NCBI GenBank assembly: GCA_051294375.1
Contig: CM119263.1
Span: forward strand, 14,745,574 to 14,809,573
Direction of reading: 5' to 3'
Source of the DNA: Paraspadella gotoi
Taxonomy: Eukaryota; Chaetognatha
DNA: 64,000 nt
Shown one piece after another: positions 35,661 to 47,068 of the stretch. The translations under genes and the position numbers were made by a program. Each line of letters starts with the position of its first letter. Positions within the stretch are counted from its first letter, which is position 1. The notes under the pieces were generated by a model. The model was not told where the DNA came from and did no database searches. It worked only from the letters and a program-made list of their open reading frames with translations.

Positions 35661-35718
35661 TGACGTCGTGACGTCGTGATTGAGACGGTGACGGCGACGC
35701 GGTCAGTGACCGTCACTG
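35661..35718 (+). promoter_or_regulatory. Tandem CRE-like sites and a 15-bp palindrome
   Basis: TGACGTCG occurs twice head to tail (35661-35668 and 35669-35676). It is close to the TGACGTCA site of CREB/ATF factors. The palindrome CAGTGAC-C-GTCACTG follows at 35704-35718 and uses the same arms as the first hairpin of element H. The surrounding DNA is rich in GACG words, so part of this may be simple-repeat drift. Confidence 0.3.
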
Positions 35719-36374
35719 CCACGAACGACTAACGACGCTCTCGATTTAAAAAAAAAACCTACAAGTTGTAGGTTAAAACGCAATAGGGAGAATTGCATTG
35801 CTAAAAATGTCGATGGTTTCGATTCGCAACTGCAACTGCAATGGCGTCGACATTGGCCACGGCGTCATCGATAACGACGCAGTTAATGAGTTTTTTTTTT
35901 TTTTTTTTTTTTACTGTCTCAGGTTTGAATCCTAAAGTAAACCGCAATTTTTCGAAGGCGTGCGCGCACAGGCAGAGTCAATGTCCTGGGTGCGTACGTG
36001 CGACGGTTTTCCGTGCGAGCAAAATCTAATTTAGTCGCGTCGCACGGAACCGGGTTTAATGAGAATTCTTTCCGGTAGAAGAGTATCGACATAAAAGTCT
36101 TTAGTAATTTCTAATTTAGACTCAAAGAAGAGGTTTTCATTAGTAAAACCTATTTTTTGTGATAATGAAAATGATGAACGGAGTCATCGTCGTCGTTGTC
36201 TAAAACATCTTTATTTTTTCTCTTCTAATGAAAAAAGAAAAAAAAACATTTAATGAAATTAGAAAGAATCCATGCATTTTTTTTCAGCGTTTTTTTTTTA
36301 AACCTAGAAATTATGTAATATGTATACCATTGCGTGGCGCTGAACCACAGCCTTCAACTTGGGGCATTCGCGAC

Positions 36375-36485
<111 letters not shown>

Positions 36486-37455
36486 GCCTCGAGTAGACGC
36501 CTCGGGTCACCCTCGAGTCAAAACGCCGAACGTATTTCACGTCGAAGGAAAAAAAAACTTTTTCACTTTCTTCGCAACGACGATGATGATTACGACGACG
36601 ACGATGACGACGACGACGAGGAAAACGAGGTCGAAGGCGAAGACGACGACGACGATGACGAAGATGAAAATGAGGGTTTGACGGTGATGAGTTTGAGAAC
36701 TTAAATACCAAGAATAGTATTATAGTATTAAATAAAGTGAAAGGGATATATATAAATACTAGAGATCACATCTGTAAAGAAAGTCTAAGCAAAATAGTAA
36801 TTAAGGAACAAATGTAACGAAATCGTAAACGAATTGTAAAAAATCGGTTGATGAAAAAAACCAACAGAACAAGAATGAAACATAAAACGCGAGCGACGAA
36901 CGCAGTCGAGTCTGTCCAACTTGACAAGAATTTGAAAAACGTCAAATTTGAAATGTAACAAGTAGTGATGTAGGGAAGGAAATGGCAAAATAGAAATACA
37001 TGGAAGTATGGAAAAGTATGGAAATAATAAGGAAAAATGAAAGTTAAAAAAATGTAAATATCCTGCGAAAAAGATAAGTGTACTGGTACAAGAAAACTCA
37101 ATCAGAAAAGAATCTAGGATTTTAGAAAATGCTCTCCCCTGAAATAAATCTCTCTCCAGTCTCCAGACTCATTTATCCCCATTTTTTTTCTCATTATTAA
37201 TCGCGAAACTTTTTTTTTTCTCATCTCGATAATTTCCCGGGATTTTTCAAATCGTCCCTCCTTTTTTTTCGTCTCTTTTGAATCCGATTTAAAAAAAAAA
37301 AAGGAAACAAAAGACAAGCTCGACGCTCGACGCCGATGAATCCGACTGTCACGATATGAGGCAAGCGACGCCATTTTCGTTCCACTCACCTACGCAGCGT
37401 CGCCGCCGTTTTGATTCCAGCAAAACAATTTTTTTTTCTCTCCCCGCCGTTTTCA

Positions 37456-37458
<3 letters not shown>

Positions 37459-37541
<83 letters not shown>
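37459..37541 (+). repeat. Pure (TC)n microsatellite, about 82 bp
   Basis: Uninterrupted TC dinucleotides between ATTT and TTCGAAATTG. Confidence 0.97.
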
Positions 37542-37545
<4 letters not shown>

Positions 37546-37989
37546 AATTGCGTTTTGCTCTCCGCTCTGTCGAATCCCAGCGATATCCGTCGGATTTGAA
37601 GCCGACATTTCAATCCCCCGTTAATCTCCTCTTCTCCCTCTCATCCTCCCACCCTCGCTTTTTCTTCTTCCCTTACTTTGACTTCGGTCTTTCCCCCCTC
37701 CCATCTTTCTCTTTCCTCTTCTCATTAGCGCCCACACCAAGCCAGCCCCCCCCCCACCGAAGGCGAGGGGGAGAGTAATTAATGCGCGGTGTCCGATTCT
37801 TCGCCGCAACATTGGCGCAACATTATTACGTCATTGTCTCTTCCGGATTTTAATTGTGACGCAATGATGAGTGATTATTAGCTTCGACTCTTTTCTTCCA
37901 AGAATTTCTCTTATAAATGTTTGTTTGTTCATCTACGATAGGTTTTACGGCTTTTTTGATTTATCATTACCAAATATGAGAATTTCCAT

Positions 37990-38202
37990 TGTTGGCTTTG
38001 GGGGCTTTCGACCCTCAGTGACACCTCCAGTCACTGGCGCGGTTACCCTAGGACGGTCTAGCTTTGCCAACGCAGGGGAAGTCGTTAGAACTGTGGAATG
38101 TGTGGATGGAACGCAAGACCTGGGATGGTGCGTTCCCCCTCGGAGCCAATGGTATTGGCTGAACGATGGAGGACGTGAGGCGGTGTAAATATACCACCAC
38201 AC
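37990..38202. repeat. Hairpin-rich dispersed element H, copy 2
   Basis: This copy shares both end words and the three hairpins with 34652-34850 and is about 14 bp longer in the middle. The stem pairs CAGTGAC/GTCACTG and GCCAAT/ATTGGC are unchanged. In the third stem ACCGCC has become ACCACC. Read on the minus strand this is GGTGGT/ACCGCC, a G-U pair that keeps the stem. That would fit an RNA read from the minus strand. Confidence 0.7.
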
Positions 38203-38282
38203 AATCATCAGTCTTTGGTCAATAAGCCACGGTATGAATATACTCTATCCGTTACTTAAGTCGCACCAACAACATAAAAGCC

Positions 38283-38480
38283 CAGCGCCGCCATTGAGAA
38301 TCGCTCCGCGGTCGTAGACGCCATTGCCGGACGGCGTTCTCGTCCTGGCGTCGTTTCCCGTCCCGGCGTTTACGCTCAAAAACGCGCCGGTTTTATGGCC
38401 GCCATTTCGGGCCGAATCCGCCGATTAAAATACCCGACGCCGCAGTTTTTCTTCGATGTTAAAAACGGCGCCGGTTTTTC
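38283..38480 (+). promoter_or_regulatory. CpG-rich stretch with YY1/Pho-like GCCAT sites
   Basis: GCGCCGCCATTGAG, GACGCCATTGCCGG and GGCCGCCATTTCGG lie within about 120 bp in CpG-rich DNA. GCCGCCAT is the reverse of the ATGGCGGC core known for YY1 and its fly homologue Pho. The same sites recur in block B copy 2 (about 59293-59415). No transcript start is evident. Confidence 0.3.
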
Positions 38481-39205
38481 AAGGAATTGTCGATTCGTAC
38501 GAACGGCGCGTGAGAATTATTTTTGAAAGGAGCGCCCGGGCTTGGGACAACGGGGCTTTGGAGGCCGCCGAAGCGGTCGCCGCCGTCATTGTCGTCGCGG
38601 GGCGACCGAGGACGAATATATCGTCTTCTGCGTCAAGTGGTCGCTTTAGATCATATCGTCGTGGTTGTTGACGTCGTCGAAATCATCGTCGTAATAATTC
38701 TTATTGATTCAATCATCATCATAACGTAATGAACTTAGCGTCGTCATCGTCATCCCCCGGTTTAATGCCATTGGGAGATTTAACTTGAGCAATGTCATTA
38801 TTCATCATCATCATTATCGTCGTGGTCGTCATCGTCGTCGTCACGATACCCCGCCAAACGCTCTCACTCTCCCAAGCGACGAATCTTGTCAGAGGCATTG
38901 ATCGAATTTAAATGGAAAATAAAATCTCACGGGGAAGAGGAGTGGAGACGACGAGGAAGGAGTAGGAGAGAGAGAGGGAAGACGATAAAGAAAAAGGAAA
39001 AGAAAAAAGAAGAAGAAAGCAGAGGAAATGTAAAGGATTAAACGGAACTTGAAAAAAAGAAAATAAACTCGATACAGATAAGAAGAGGGAAGAATGAAGA
39101 ATGAAGACCAAGTTTAGAAGAAGGTAGTAGAGACTAAGTCACTAAGGAGAACCTGATAAAAAATGAGACGACAAAATCGAGAAGCAGAAGAATGGGAAGA
39201 AGAAG

Positions 39206-39237
<32 letters not shown>

Positions 39238-40499
39238 GTGAAGGAAGGAGAAAAGAGAATAAAATTTAAATTCTTGAATTCACGTTTTGAGTCTCTGGAG
39301 TCGCGCGACGACACCTGGGGAGGACGGCGCCCATCTGCGCAGCCGGCGTCGGCGGCGGCGTCGGAGGCTGATATTGGCGGCGTCGGCGCTGACGTCGGCT
39401 GCAACTGCAGCGGTTAAGCACGTCTCTTTCGGCGACCCGGAAGTGTATACGTAATAGATTTCCGCGGTTTAATGTTTTTCAAATTTAAGGCGGGAGTAAC
39501 AGAAATGTTCTAGCTGGCAACGAGGCAGATTGTATTCTATATAGTTAAATTTACTGTATTGTACATGTATATCAAATTATTATTTTTTAACATTCTTAAA
39601 GCCGTTATTAATTTGAACCCAGACATTCGAACGAAAAATGTCAGTAAATTATTATCTTATCTGAAACATAGCATGAGACTAGGTGCTCTCAGTAAAAAAC
39701 TAGTATCGAGGAAGCATTAGCCGAGTGACATTAGCAACTTTCTTTGCGTCGAAATGCGTTCTGGCGTTGAAAGGGGTAAACCTTTTTACGGATCTCAGCT
39801 GTTTCCATGGCAACATATCTCGCGACTTGTCTGTTGCTCTCACTCCGCACTCTACTTTCGCTAGATTTATTGCGCCTTCGACTTTTTTCTTGCATTCTTT
39901 TTAAAGCATTTATTGAACTGAATTTCGCATTATCTTTTCTATATTTAAATGAGGTGTGCGAATCTATTTTGTCTTTCAGACCCTAGATAGGTTTTTGAAA
40001 AGGATACTTACTTACATAGTGACTTACCTTAGCCAAAGTGAAACATAAAAATGCTTATAAAATCCTTTGTTTTTTTTTAAACTTAAAAAAACAAACCTAT
40101 TAGCGGCATTATCCTTTCACGTGAACAGCATCACCGTTTTCACGCTCGATTCTAACAACAGAAATCACTTTTTCCTTTTTTCCCGACCAAAGTCATTTCC
40201 ACGGCAAGTTCTCTCATCCCCTTCCACTGGATTCAGTCTCCCATATCAAATTTCAAAACACCAGATCTGCATATTTACGACGAAAAGCAAAACCGCGATT
40301 TCTCCGCAAAAAAAAAGACATTTCCCTTTTTTTTTCTATCTCCCTCTCTCTCTCGCGAAATTTCTATTGACATTAAGCTCTCCACGGTTTTTATTTCATT
40401 CAAAGAACGGAGAAACAGAGTAGGAGAGAGAGAGAAAGGGAGGGAAGACAAAGAGAAGGGCTGAATGTTGGGAGACATGGATAGAAAAGAAATGAAGAT

Positions 40500-40552
<53 letters not shown>

Positions 40553-42714
40553 CACCACTAGGAGGCGAGAGAAAGGAATAGGAAAAAATTAGGAAAAAAA
40601 GAAAAGAAAAAGAGGAAAAGGGATGTACGTGAGAAAAATGGAAGAAGGTAAAAAAGAAAAGCGAAGGAAAAGAAAAGCGAAGAAGGAAAATGCAAATTTC
40701 GCGAGAAGAATTTTTTTTTTCCTCCCGCGCGGTTTTTGAAGCCGCTATGAAGAGGAATGGTGCGACGTGGATTGTGGGTAGAGGGAAGGGAGGAAAATGG
40801 GAGGAAAGGGAATGAGAGAAAACTGTAAGGGGTTGGGTAGGATGGAAGAAAGGGCTGAAAATTCGGGGGAGAAGGAAGGGATAAAAATGAAATTAAAAGG
40901 GGAGCGAGAACGAAAAGAGTCCGGAAGGGGACAGGATGGTAGGGCGACATGAAAATGGATGTACCGAATGGGAGGGAGAAGGGGAACAAAGAATAATAGC
41001 GGCACGAGTTTAGACGGTCGTCGGCATACGGTAATTAGTCGGGCGGGCGAACTCGCTGTAAAAAAAAGGTGGTGTTTTGATGAGGCTGGAGAAGCGGAGG
41101 AACATCCCAGCGAAGAAGACAAAGAAATATGAAGGAATCTCGCTGACTGAGTTGGAATTTCTTTTTTCCGTCGGAGAGGGGAGGCTCGAAAAATTTGAGG
41201 ATTTCGTTGGGTTGGTTTTTTAGTTGAAACGTTATTTTATACGTAATCGTCGTCGTCGTCGTCGTCGTCGTCATATTTGTTTTCTTTGTTGTCTGAGAGC
41301 AGATTGGCGATAAACGGTTGACGACCTTCCCTCACGTCAATGGTCGCTTTTCTGCGTCACCGCTCGAAACTATAAAGGCCGCCAGATAAGGTTCTCTGAC
41401 GCAACTACAAGAAATAATAAGCGACGAGGAGCTTTTTGCAGAAGAATGTTTCAAAAGAAAGTCGCTCGAAAAAAAGCTCGACGAGAAACCGTGAGCGAAA
41501 CGTCCGTTGCAAAAGTGGCAAGAAAAAAAATATCAGTTGGCCGAAGAGCGTGTTGCTCCTTTCTTTCCGATTCCTTTGACCTTTTCCGACTTCTCTGGGC
41601 CTCTTTTTCCTCTTTCTTGTTGACTCTTTCCCTGCGCAACCTTCTAACTCGTCCTTTACTTTTGCCCTCCAGCTCCTCTACCTTCCCCTCCTCTTCTTTT
41701 CCACTTCTCCGAAAACGAAAATACCATAAAATTGCCAACTCATTTTTTCCTTTCTGACCTCACGGTTGAACGCATCTTCAACCGATTCTTTCCTTTTCTC
41801 TCCCCATTTTTTTTTTCACTTTTTCGAATACACACTCCTTTTTTTTTGCTCTTGTTCTTTCGTTGTGACAAAATACTTACAAGATTCTTTCGCCCTGAAG
41901 ATGTCGCCTCGACCCAGGTTATACCGAGAAAATTGCGGAGGAGTAGAAGCCAAAAGGGGATGACATCGGAGGCAAAGAGCCAAAAAGCTAAAAAGCCAAA
42001 ATCTTAAAAATACAGAAACAAAAAAAAAGAGAAAATACTATCAAATACTAGCCTTACTTATAGAACTCACAGCTAAAAAGTTGTTTATTACTTTTGAATT
42101 TCACTTTCAAAAGTTCACTCTGTCAAAACCCGTATGAAAAAAAATTCTGGAATTTAAAATGGAAATAGATAAAAAAGTCAAATGAGTTGCAAATATTATG
42201 GGGAAGAAAATTAGAAACAACAAGAAAATAAATAACCAACTAAGGTGCAGATGAAAAAATAAAAGAAAAATGACAAGTTGGCTGAAAGGAAAAAAATGGA
42301 GGTTATTGCACAAAAACATGGGAATGGGGAAAAAAAACCCCGTTGAGTAAGAAAACGCTAACTAACGAGGTAGCTTCAGTCGTTCTGTCAGAATCTCATT
42401 TGCATTTTGTCGTATTAATCATTTTTTTAATAATTTTGAGTTACCGGTTCTGCTTTTTTCAATGTGAAATCTGGCGCGAGGCTCGACGCAATCTTTGGCG
42501 TCTTTTATTAAATTATTTATTTTTTAAGAAACAAGAATAATTTGATAAAAAACAAAATTATACGAAAACAATCAAAATTATTTAGATGATCAAACGCTCA
42601 AATTTCTTTTAGAAGCTTTTTTACAGTTCAGTGACTCTTGTCCCTCTAATTAACGTAAAGATATATATTCACATTTTATTTCATTTCCCCCTTTCCACCC
42701 ATTACCCTCGCCAG

Positions 42715-43004
42715 GCGTCCTCGCCTTGGTCTACCGATGTTCCAAAGACTTCATCGAGGACTTCGACGCCCTCGAGCGCCTCAAAGCGCTGCGGGCGGAG
42801 GAAGACCCGGACTTCGACCTCGCCTCCGCCTACGACTTGGACGAGACGGCCTCTCGCGCCCAGTCGCGCGTCGAGAGCTTCTACGGACGAAGCCGGGCCG
42901 ACAAGACGGAGACCGACTCTCAGTACAGCGAGGGGCCACCCATGGGTCGAATGCCGCCGCCGATGCCGCCCGCCGCCCATCATAAGTTGGGCGGTTATTT
43001 GTAG
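42715..43004 (+). CDS. Terminal exon of a multi-pass membrane protein, cytoplasmic tail
   Basis: The exon follows a C/T-rich tract ending CTCGCCAG and begins in phase 1. It has 95 codons before TAG at 43002. It starts with the end of a membrane span (VLALVYRCSKDF) and then has an acidic stretch (IEDFDALERL, RAEEDPDFDLASAYDLDE). Next come a serine/arginine stretch (QSRVESFYGRSRADKTETDS), a proline/methionine-rich segment (GPPMGRMPPPMPPAAHH) and the end KLGGYL. This is a typical C-terminal cytoplasmic tail with possible phosphorylation sites. GC-rich codon third positions contrast with the AT-rich flanks, which supports coding. It fits in phase to the exon at 1708-1851. The protein family was not recognised. 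Confidence 0.75.
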
Positions 43005-43432
43005 AAAGGGCGGAGACGGTCGGCGTTCGTCCGCGATGTGAATCTACTGACGCCGCGAAAGCGAATTAGACTTTTGTAATAATCAATTACCTTGGCTCAA
43101 CTTCGTTAGAATTAAGCCCGATTGTACAATGCGGTTTTGCTAAACCATCAAACATTTTTGTGAATACGAAAGGTAAGCACCTCGCACGTCGCAAGCAGAC
43201 ATCGTACTCTTTGCATTCACGCAAGGCAAGCTTCCCGTCGAGGGTCCATCACTCATTCACCCGCTCAGGTAAAGCGAGACGACTTTTCCCCCCTTTTTCT
43301 TTTCTTCGTTTTTTTCCTTTCCTCCCTCTGATTCCGGCAAAAGCGCGGAAGAAAAGGAAGAGGAAAAACTTGAGCCGCGGGGGATATTTGCATGCAAATA
43401 TGGGACTGAGGGGAAGATGTGGGGAACTGGGG

Positions 43433-43513
<81 letters not shown>

Positions 43514-43547
43514 TCATGACCTGCTTTTACCACCTGTTTTTTCCCCT
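43005..43547. other. Probable 3' untranslated and intergenic DNA with a GA tract
   Basis: About 150 bp of mixed DNA after the stop codon may be 3' UTR. I see no clear AATAAA soon after the stop. A near-pure (GA)n tract of about 74 bp lies at 43436-43509. Confidence 0.4.
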
Positions 43548-43640
43548 CTCTTTTTCCAATAGACATCCTGATTTGATCTCTCTGTGATTGGTTTTTCAGG
43601 AAGGCTTGCATAAATGAGGAGACGCAGGGACTGGGCAGCA

Positions 43641-43709
<69 letters not shown>

Positions 43710-44995
43710 ACGAGCTGAAATATTCTCTTGGTTATGAGAATATGAACGAGACAGAGAGAATCTTCTCCCTATTTTCAGCTCCCCTGTCCAATAAAACACT
43801 GATATCATCTCCCCATGGGTTGTTTTTCTTCCAAGCTCGCGGAAAGAAAGAGGAAGCACGAGCGAGAGAGGGAGAGGAAGTTGATAGAGAGCGAGGCAAA
43901 CATAAAGGTGCGGTCCTCGGCGGATGCTGAGGAGAAGAGGAAGGAGAGAGTGAGAGAGAAAAGATTAATGCTTTTCTATTTTTTTTTGGAGGGGGGGGAA
44001 TTAGAAAAGCATAAAAGGCGGGAACAACATTCAACATATGTTATTATAAACGCACATTAAACGATATCGACAAAATCTTTAGAACTAATTTCGTCCCAAA
44101 AAAGGAAGCAAAAAATGTGTTGCCCAGGCCCCCCCCCCCTTTTGTAAACGATGCGCCGCGGCGCCATCGACGGCAGAAGGGCCCACTGGGCCAGCGAGGA
44201 AAAAAAACGCGGAATGTTCGATGCGAAGAAACAGCGAACCGGTCTTCGTACAAAGAGATAAAAAAAAAAAGAAGAAGGGGGGGGAGAGAATGGGAGAGAG
44301 AGGAGAGAGCGAGGGAGGAGTATCGGGAAACCGAAAACAGGGTCCGGCGTGCCCGCGGGTCCGGGTCTCTTCCTAATTGGGGTCACTTCTTTCAGGGTGG
44401 AATCGCTCTCGTCGGGGCTCGTCGCCGATCAACGAGATAGAAAACGCGTTCGTGGGGCGCGGAAGGGGGGTAAAAGGAGCAAGGAGAGGGGGAAGAGGAG
44501 TGCGAGTCAGCAGGCGGGATGATTAGGAGAGAGAGAAGGGAGAACGAGAAAAAAAAAGCAATTTATTTAAAGTTTAAACTCTGGCTCTCTTCGGGGAATT
44601 AAAATCTGAAAAAGGATTACATCTTATCTTTTATATATATATCTGGAAAAATATTGGAAAAAGTTCAGTTTGACGTTTGACATAGAACGTAGGACATTGG
44701 GACAGCAGGAACAGTTAACCGAATCGGAACCACTGAATCCGATCTCTTATCCTCGAGTCTTCGCGGCGGACCCCTGTAGGGCCGGATCTAGACAACGGGG
44801 GTCCCAAGGGAGGGGGGGTTCGAAAAGGGAGAGTTACTTGGAGGGGGCGGGGGGCGGGGTGGGTACCACTGGTAGCTCGTTCGTCGACACCGCAGGATCT
44901 TTCTCGCGGGGGTTCTGGCAACCGGCGCCGGGCAAAGCAAATGTTGTACCTGGTTTGGACTCTCTGAACGTCTCTCAGTTGAGAGTTGGGAGGAA

Positions 44996-45052
<57 letters not shown>

Positions 45053-45383
45053 GAGAGGAGAGAGAGAGAGTGAGAGAACAGAGAGAGAGAGAGAGTGGAA
45101 AAATGAAGAAAAGAAAGAGGATGGGATGAGGAAAAACGATTGGAATGCGCGTCGGAGGTGGAAAAACGCCGGTGGTAAACTCGAACGGAAGAAATGTATG
45201 AGGGTTGGGTCTCGGTGTGCTGGTGCGCCATGGTGTGCGCCGTGGTGTGCGCCGTGGTGCGCCATGGTGTGAGGAAAGAACTCAGCCGAGTTGGTAGCCA
45301 ACTTTTATGACAAGGTTGAGAAAACAAGGCCGGAGGATCAAAGGAAACGGAAAGAAAAGGAAAGGGGGAAGGCAAGGGGAAAG
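43548..45383 (+). repeat. Large repeat block C, copy 1 (about 1.8 kb)
   Basis: Colinear with 56836-58716. It starts near TTTTTCCAATAGACATCC and ends near AAAGGAAAGGGGGAAGGC. It contains (GA)n tracts at 43643-43709 and about 45000-45105, and a CGCCATGGTGTGCGCCGTGG repeat near 45227-45270. It includes homopolymers (C, G, A) whose lengths differ between copies. No gene is supported. Confidence 0.88.
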
Positions 45384-45492
45384 CAAAGCGGAGAGAGAGA
45401 AAAAAAATATTCAAAGGGAGTACTAGATAAAGAGATACTGTGTGTGTGCGCGTATGTGTGCGTGTAAGAGGGGGAGAGAGAGAGAGAGAAGA

Positions 45493-45528
<36 letters not shown>

Positions 45529-46279
45529 AGGAGAGAGAGAGAGAGAGAGAGAGAAGAGAGAGAGGCGGAGGGATAAAAAAAAAAATTCGATTGTGAGATA
45601 AGCCGGAAAATTTATTAGAACGAAAAATAAGATTAAAAGCCTGAGGTCAGGCTCGGAATACGTAAGAAAGGTGAGGGATGGACAGAAGTGTGCGCCATTA
45701 GTGAGGACAAGGTGGTAAGCGAGTAATAGGCGGTGACAAAAGTAACTCGTAATTGTTTTCATTAGTAAGAAATATAAGTGAGGGTTTTATTCGAACAGTC
45801 CGAAATATCACCTTCAGGGAGCCCGAGGAAAAAATCAAGTTTACTTCGATTTGTTTTGACGAAAAGGGGGAAAATCCGTCTCTCTTTGCAATCATTCATT
45901 TCACTTAACACGTGCGGGGGCGTTGCCTTCCATTTATTGACGCTTTTTGTACAAATTCTCTGCGCCTTGGATCTGTAATTATCGTTGGATATATAATTTT
46001 ACAGCCTACATACTAATAATGACATGAAAACTTTGTTTTTATACAGGAATGTATGTATTAAACACATTTATTTTAAAACAGAAACTCGATCAAAAACAAA
46101 AAGATCTTCCCCTCTTCTAAGAATAAAAAAAGAGGGAAATTAAAAGGAACCATGTCTCTCCCGGTCCTCCTCTCCCGCCTCGAATCTTCCTCCCTCTCGT
46201 CCTCCTCTCCCGGACCCTCCGCTCCTCGTCTTCCTCCCCTCTTCCTCGTCGTGGTCTCCGACGCTGTGGTGGTCAGCAG
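45384..46279. other. Non-coding DNA with a GA tract, upstream of the Ly6-type gene
   Basis: An interrupted GA tract (about 45470-45565) is followed by AT-rich DNA. Then comes a strongly pyrimidine-rich stretch (46156-46255), which reads as the 3' end of an intron before the Ly6 exon. An in-frame ATG at 46152 is present, but the stretch it opens is C/T-rich. It could be a signal-peptide region (PPLFLVVVSDAVVVSS) or simply intron. Confidence 0.45.
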
Positions 46280-46399
46280 TCGAAAGCCGCTCCACTGCTA
46301 CAGATGCAACAGCGCCAACGACAAGCGTTGCGGCGACACCTTCGACAACACCACATGTATTTGCATAGATGTCCGCCGGAGGCGACGATGTGCACCAAG
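46280..46399 (+). CDS. Ly6/uPAR-type GPI-anchored protein, exon with the first cysteines (frameshifted)
   Basis: After GTGGTCAGCAG the sequence encodes RKPLHCYRCNSANDKRCGDT and FDNTT, the opening LxCYxCNS...C.D.F of Ly6/uPAR three-finger domains in the arthropod quiver/sleepless group. The frame then slips: one base appears to be missing between 46354 and 46370. After it the next frame gives CPPEATMCTK, again typical, and stops at ACCAAG followed by GTGGGG, a donor in phase 0. Such proteins are secreted, fold by disulfides and sit on the outer membrane face, often modulating ion channels or septate junctions. The exact role is unknown here. The slip may be a sequencing error or a true lesion. 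A signal-peptide exon may lie upstream. Confidence 0.7.
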
Positions 46400-46609
46400 G
46401 TGGGGATTCTGTTTGCAGGAACTTAAACTTAAAGTCGAAAAAAAAATAAAATTTTAAATAAAGTTAAAGTTGAATATATAAATAAATAAAGCTGAGGTTG
46501 AAATCAATAAAAAATTTTTTAGTTAATAATTTTTATAATAATTTTTTAAAATAGTTATTAATGATGATCACCTATCGCTCAATTATGAAATTTATACAAT
46601 CTATCTAAA

Positions 46610-46790
46610 ATTAACCTTCATTCAATATATAGTAACTTGCAAATGACTTTTGACAGGCTATGGGGTGTTCAAGCCTCCATCCCTTTTACAAGATATGACA
46701 GATATAATAAACTCTGCAGAGTCTGCAGACTCTGCTGCTTCTCAATCTTCACTCAATGAATCCTCGACAGCTCTCACCTTTTAATTCATC
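46610..46790 (+). repeat. Dispersed repeat family D, copy 3 (independent location)
   Basis: The words GACTTTTGACAGGCTATGGGG, CAAGCCTCCATCCCTTTTAC and AAGATATGACA match 20320-20400 with scattered differences. It lies in the putative intron of the Ly6-type gene. A short palindromic CTGCAGAGTCTGCAG follows at about 46712. Confidence 0.6.
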
Positions 46791-46802
46791 TCTCACTTTC
46801 AG

Positions 46803-47068
46803 GTCATCGTCTGGATCGAAGGTTTTCCGGAGCGCATCTACAGAGATTGCGCAATACACGGTCAAGTGGGATGGACGAGGGTCGGTTGGGTGCGAAGCCC
46901 GAAAGGGGTCCTTCTGGTCGCGCGCCTTGACTGTTTACTGCAACGACAAGCACGGCCAACTCGGCGGAGGTACTATCGCCAAGTCGGGGACTTCGTGGCT
47001 GCTGGGTGGCGGCGATGGTGACTTTGGGGTTGGGGATGGCGGTGGTCTTGACTCTTGAGTTGAAATAA
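46803..47068 (+). CDS. Ly6/uPAR-type GPI-anchored protein, final exon (two frame slips)
   Basis: TTTCAG precedes GTC, which continues phase 0 from the exon ending at 46399. The first part reads VIVWIEGFPERIYRDCA. A slip near 46885 leads to VGCEARKGSFWSRALTVYCN and DKHG. A second slip near 46957 leads to NSAEVLSPSRG and then WVAAMVTLGLGMAVVLTLEL, a hydrophobic end with stop TAA at 47066, the expected GPI-anchor signal. The cysteine that should precede the terminal Asn (CN pair) is lost at the second slip, which fits two missing bases. AATAAA overlaps the stop. Three slips in about 390 coding bases, with all family landmarks kept, point to sequence error more than to an old pseudogene. Both remain possible. 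Confidence 0.7.

Larger units (their letters stand above)
37777..42962 (+). repeat. Large repeat block B, copy 1 (about 5.2 kb)
   Basis: The block starts at AATTAATGCGCGGTGTCCG and is colinear with 58769-64000. It contains element H, a CpG-rich region (38280-38680), a (GAA)n tract (39197-39236), purine-rich DNA (40420-41000), a (GTC)n tract (41250-41272) and most of the membrane-protein terminal exon. The copies differ chiefly by single-base indels outside the exon, while the exon differs by one synonymous base. Copy 2 is cut by the window edge, so the true right end is unknown. Confidence 0.9.

Noticed and set aside
41440-41560. Lys/Arg-rich frame starting MFQKKVARKK in block B
   Set aside because: In the second copy of block B the same bases are shifted out of frame by several indels, and no splice sites or family features were found.
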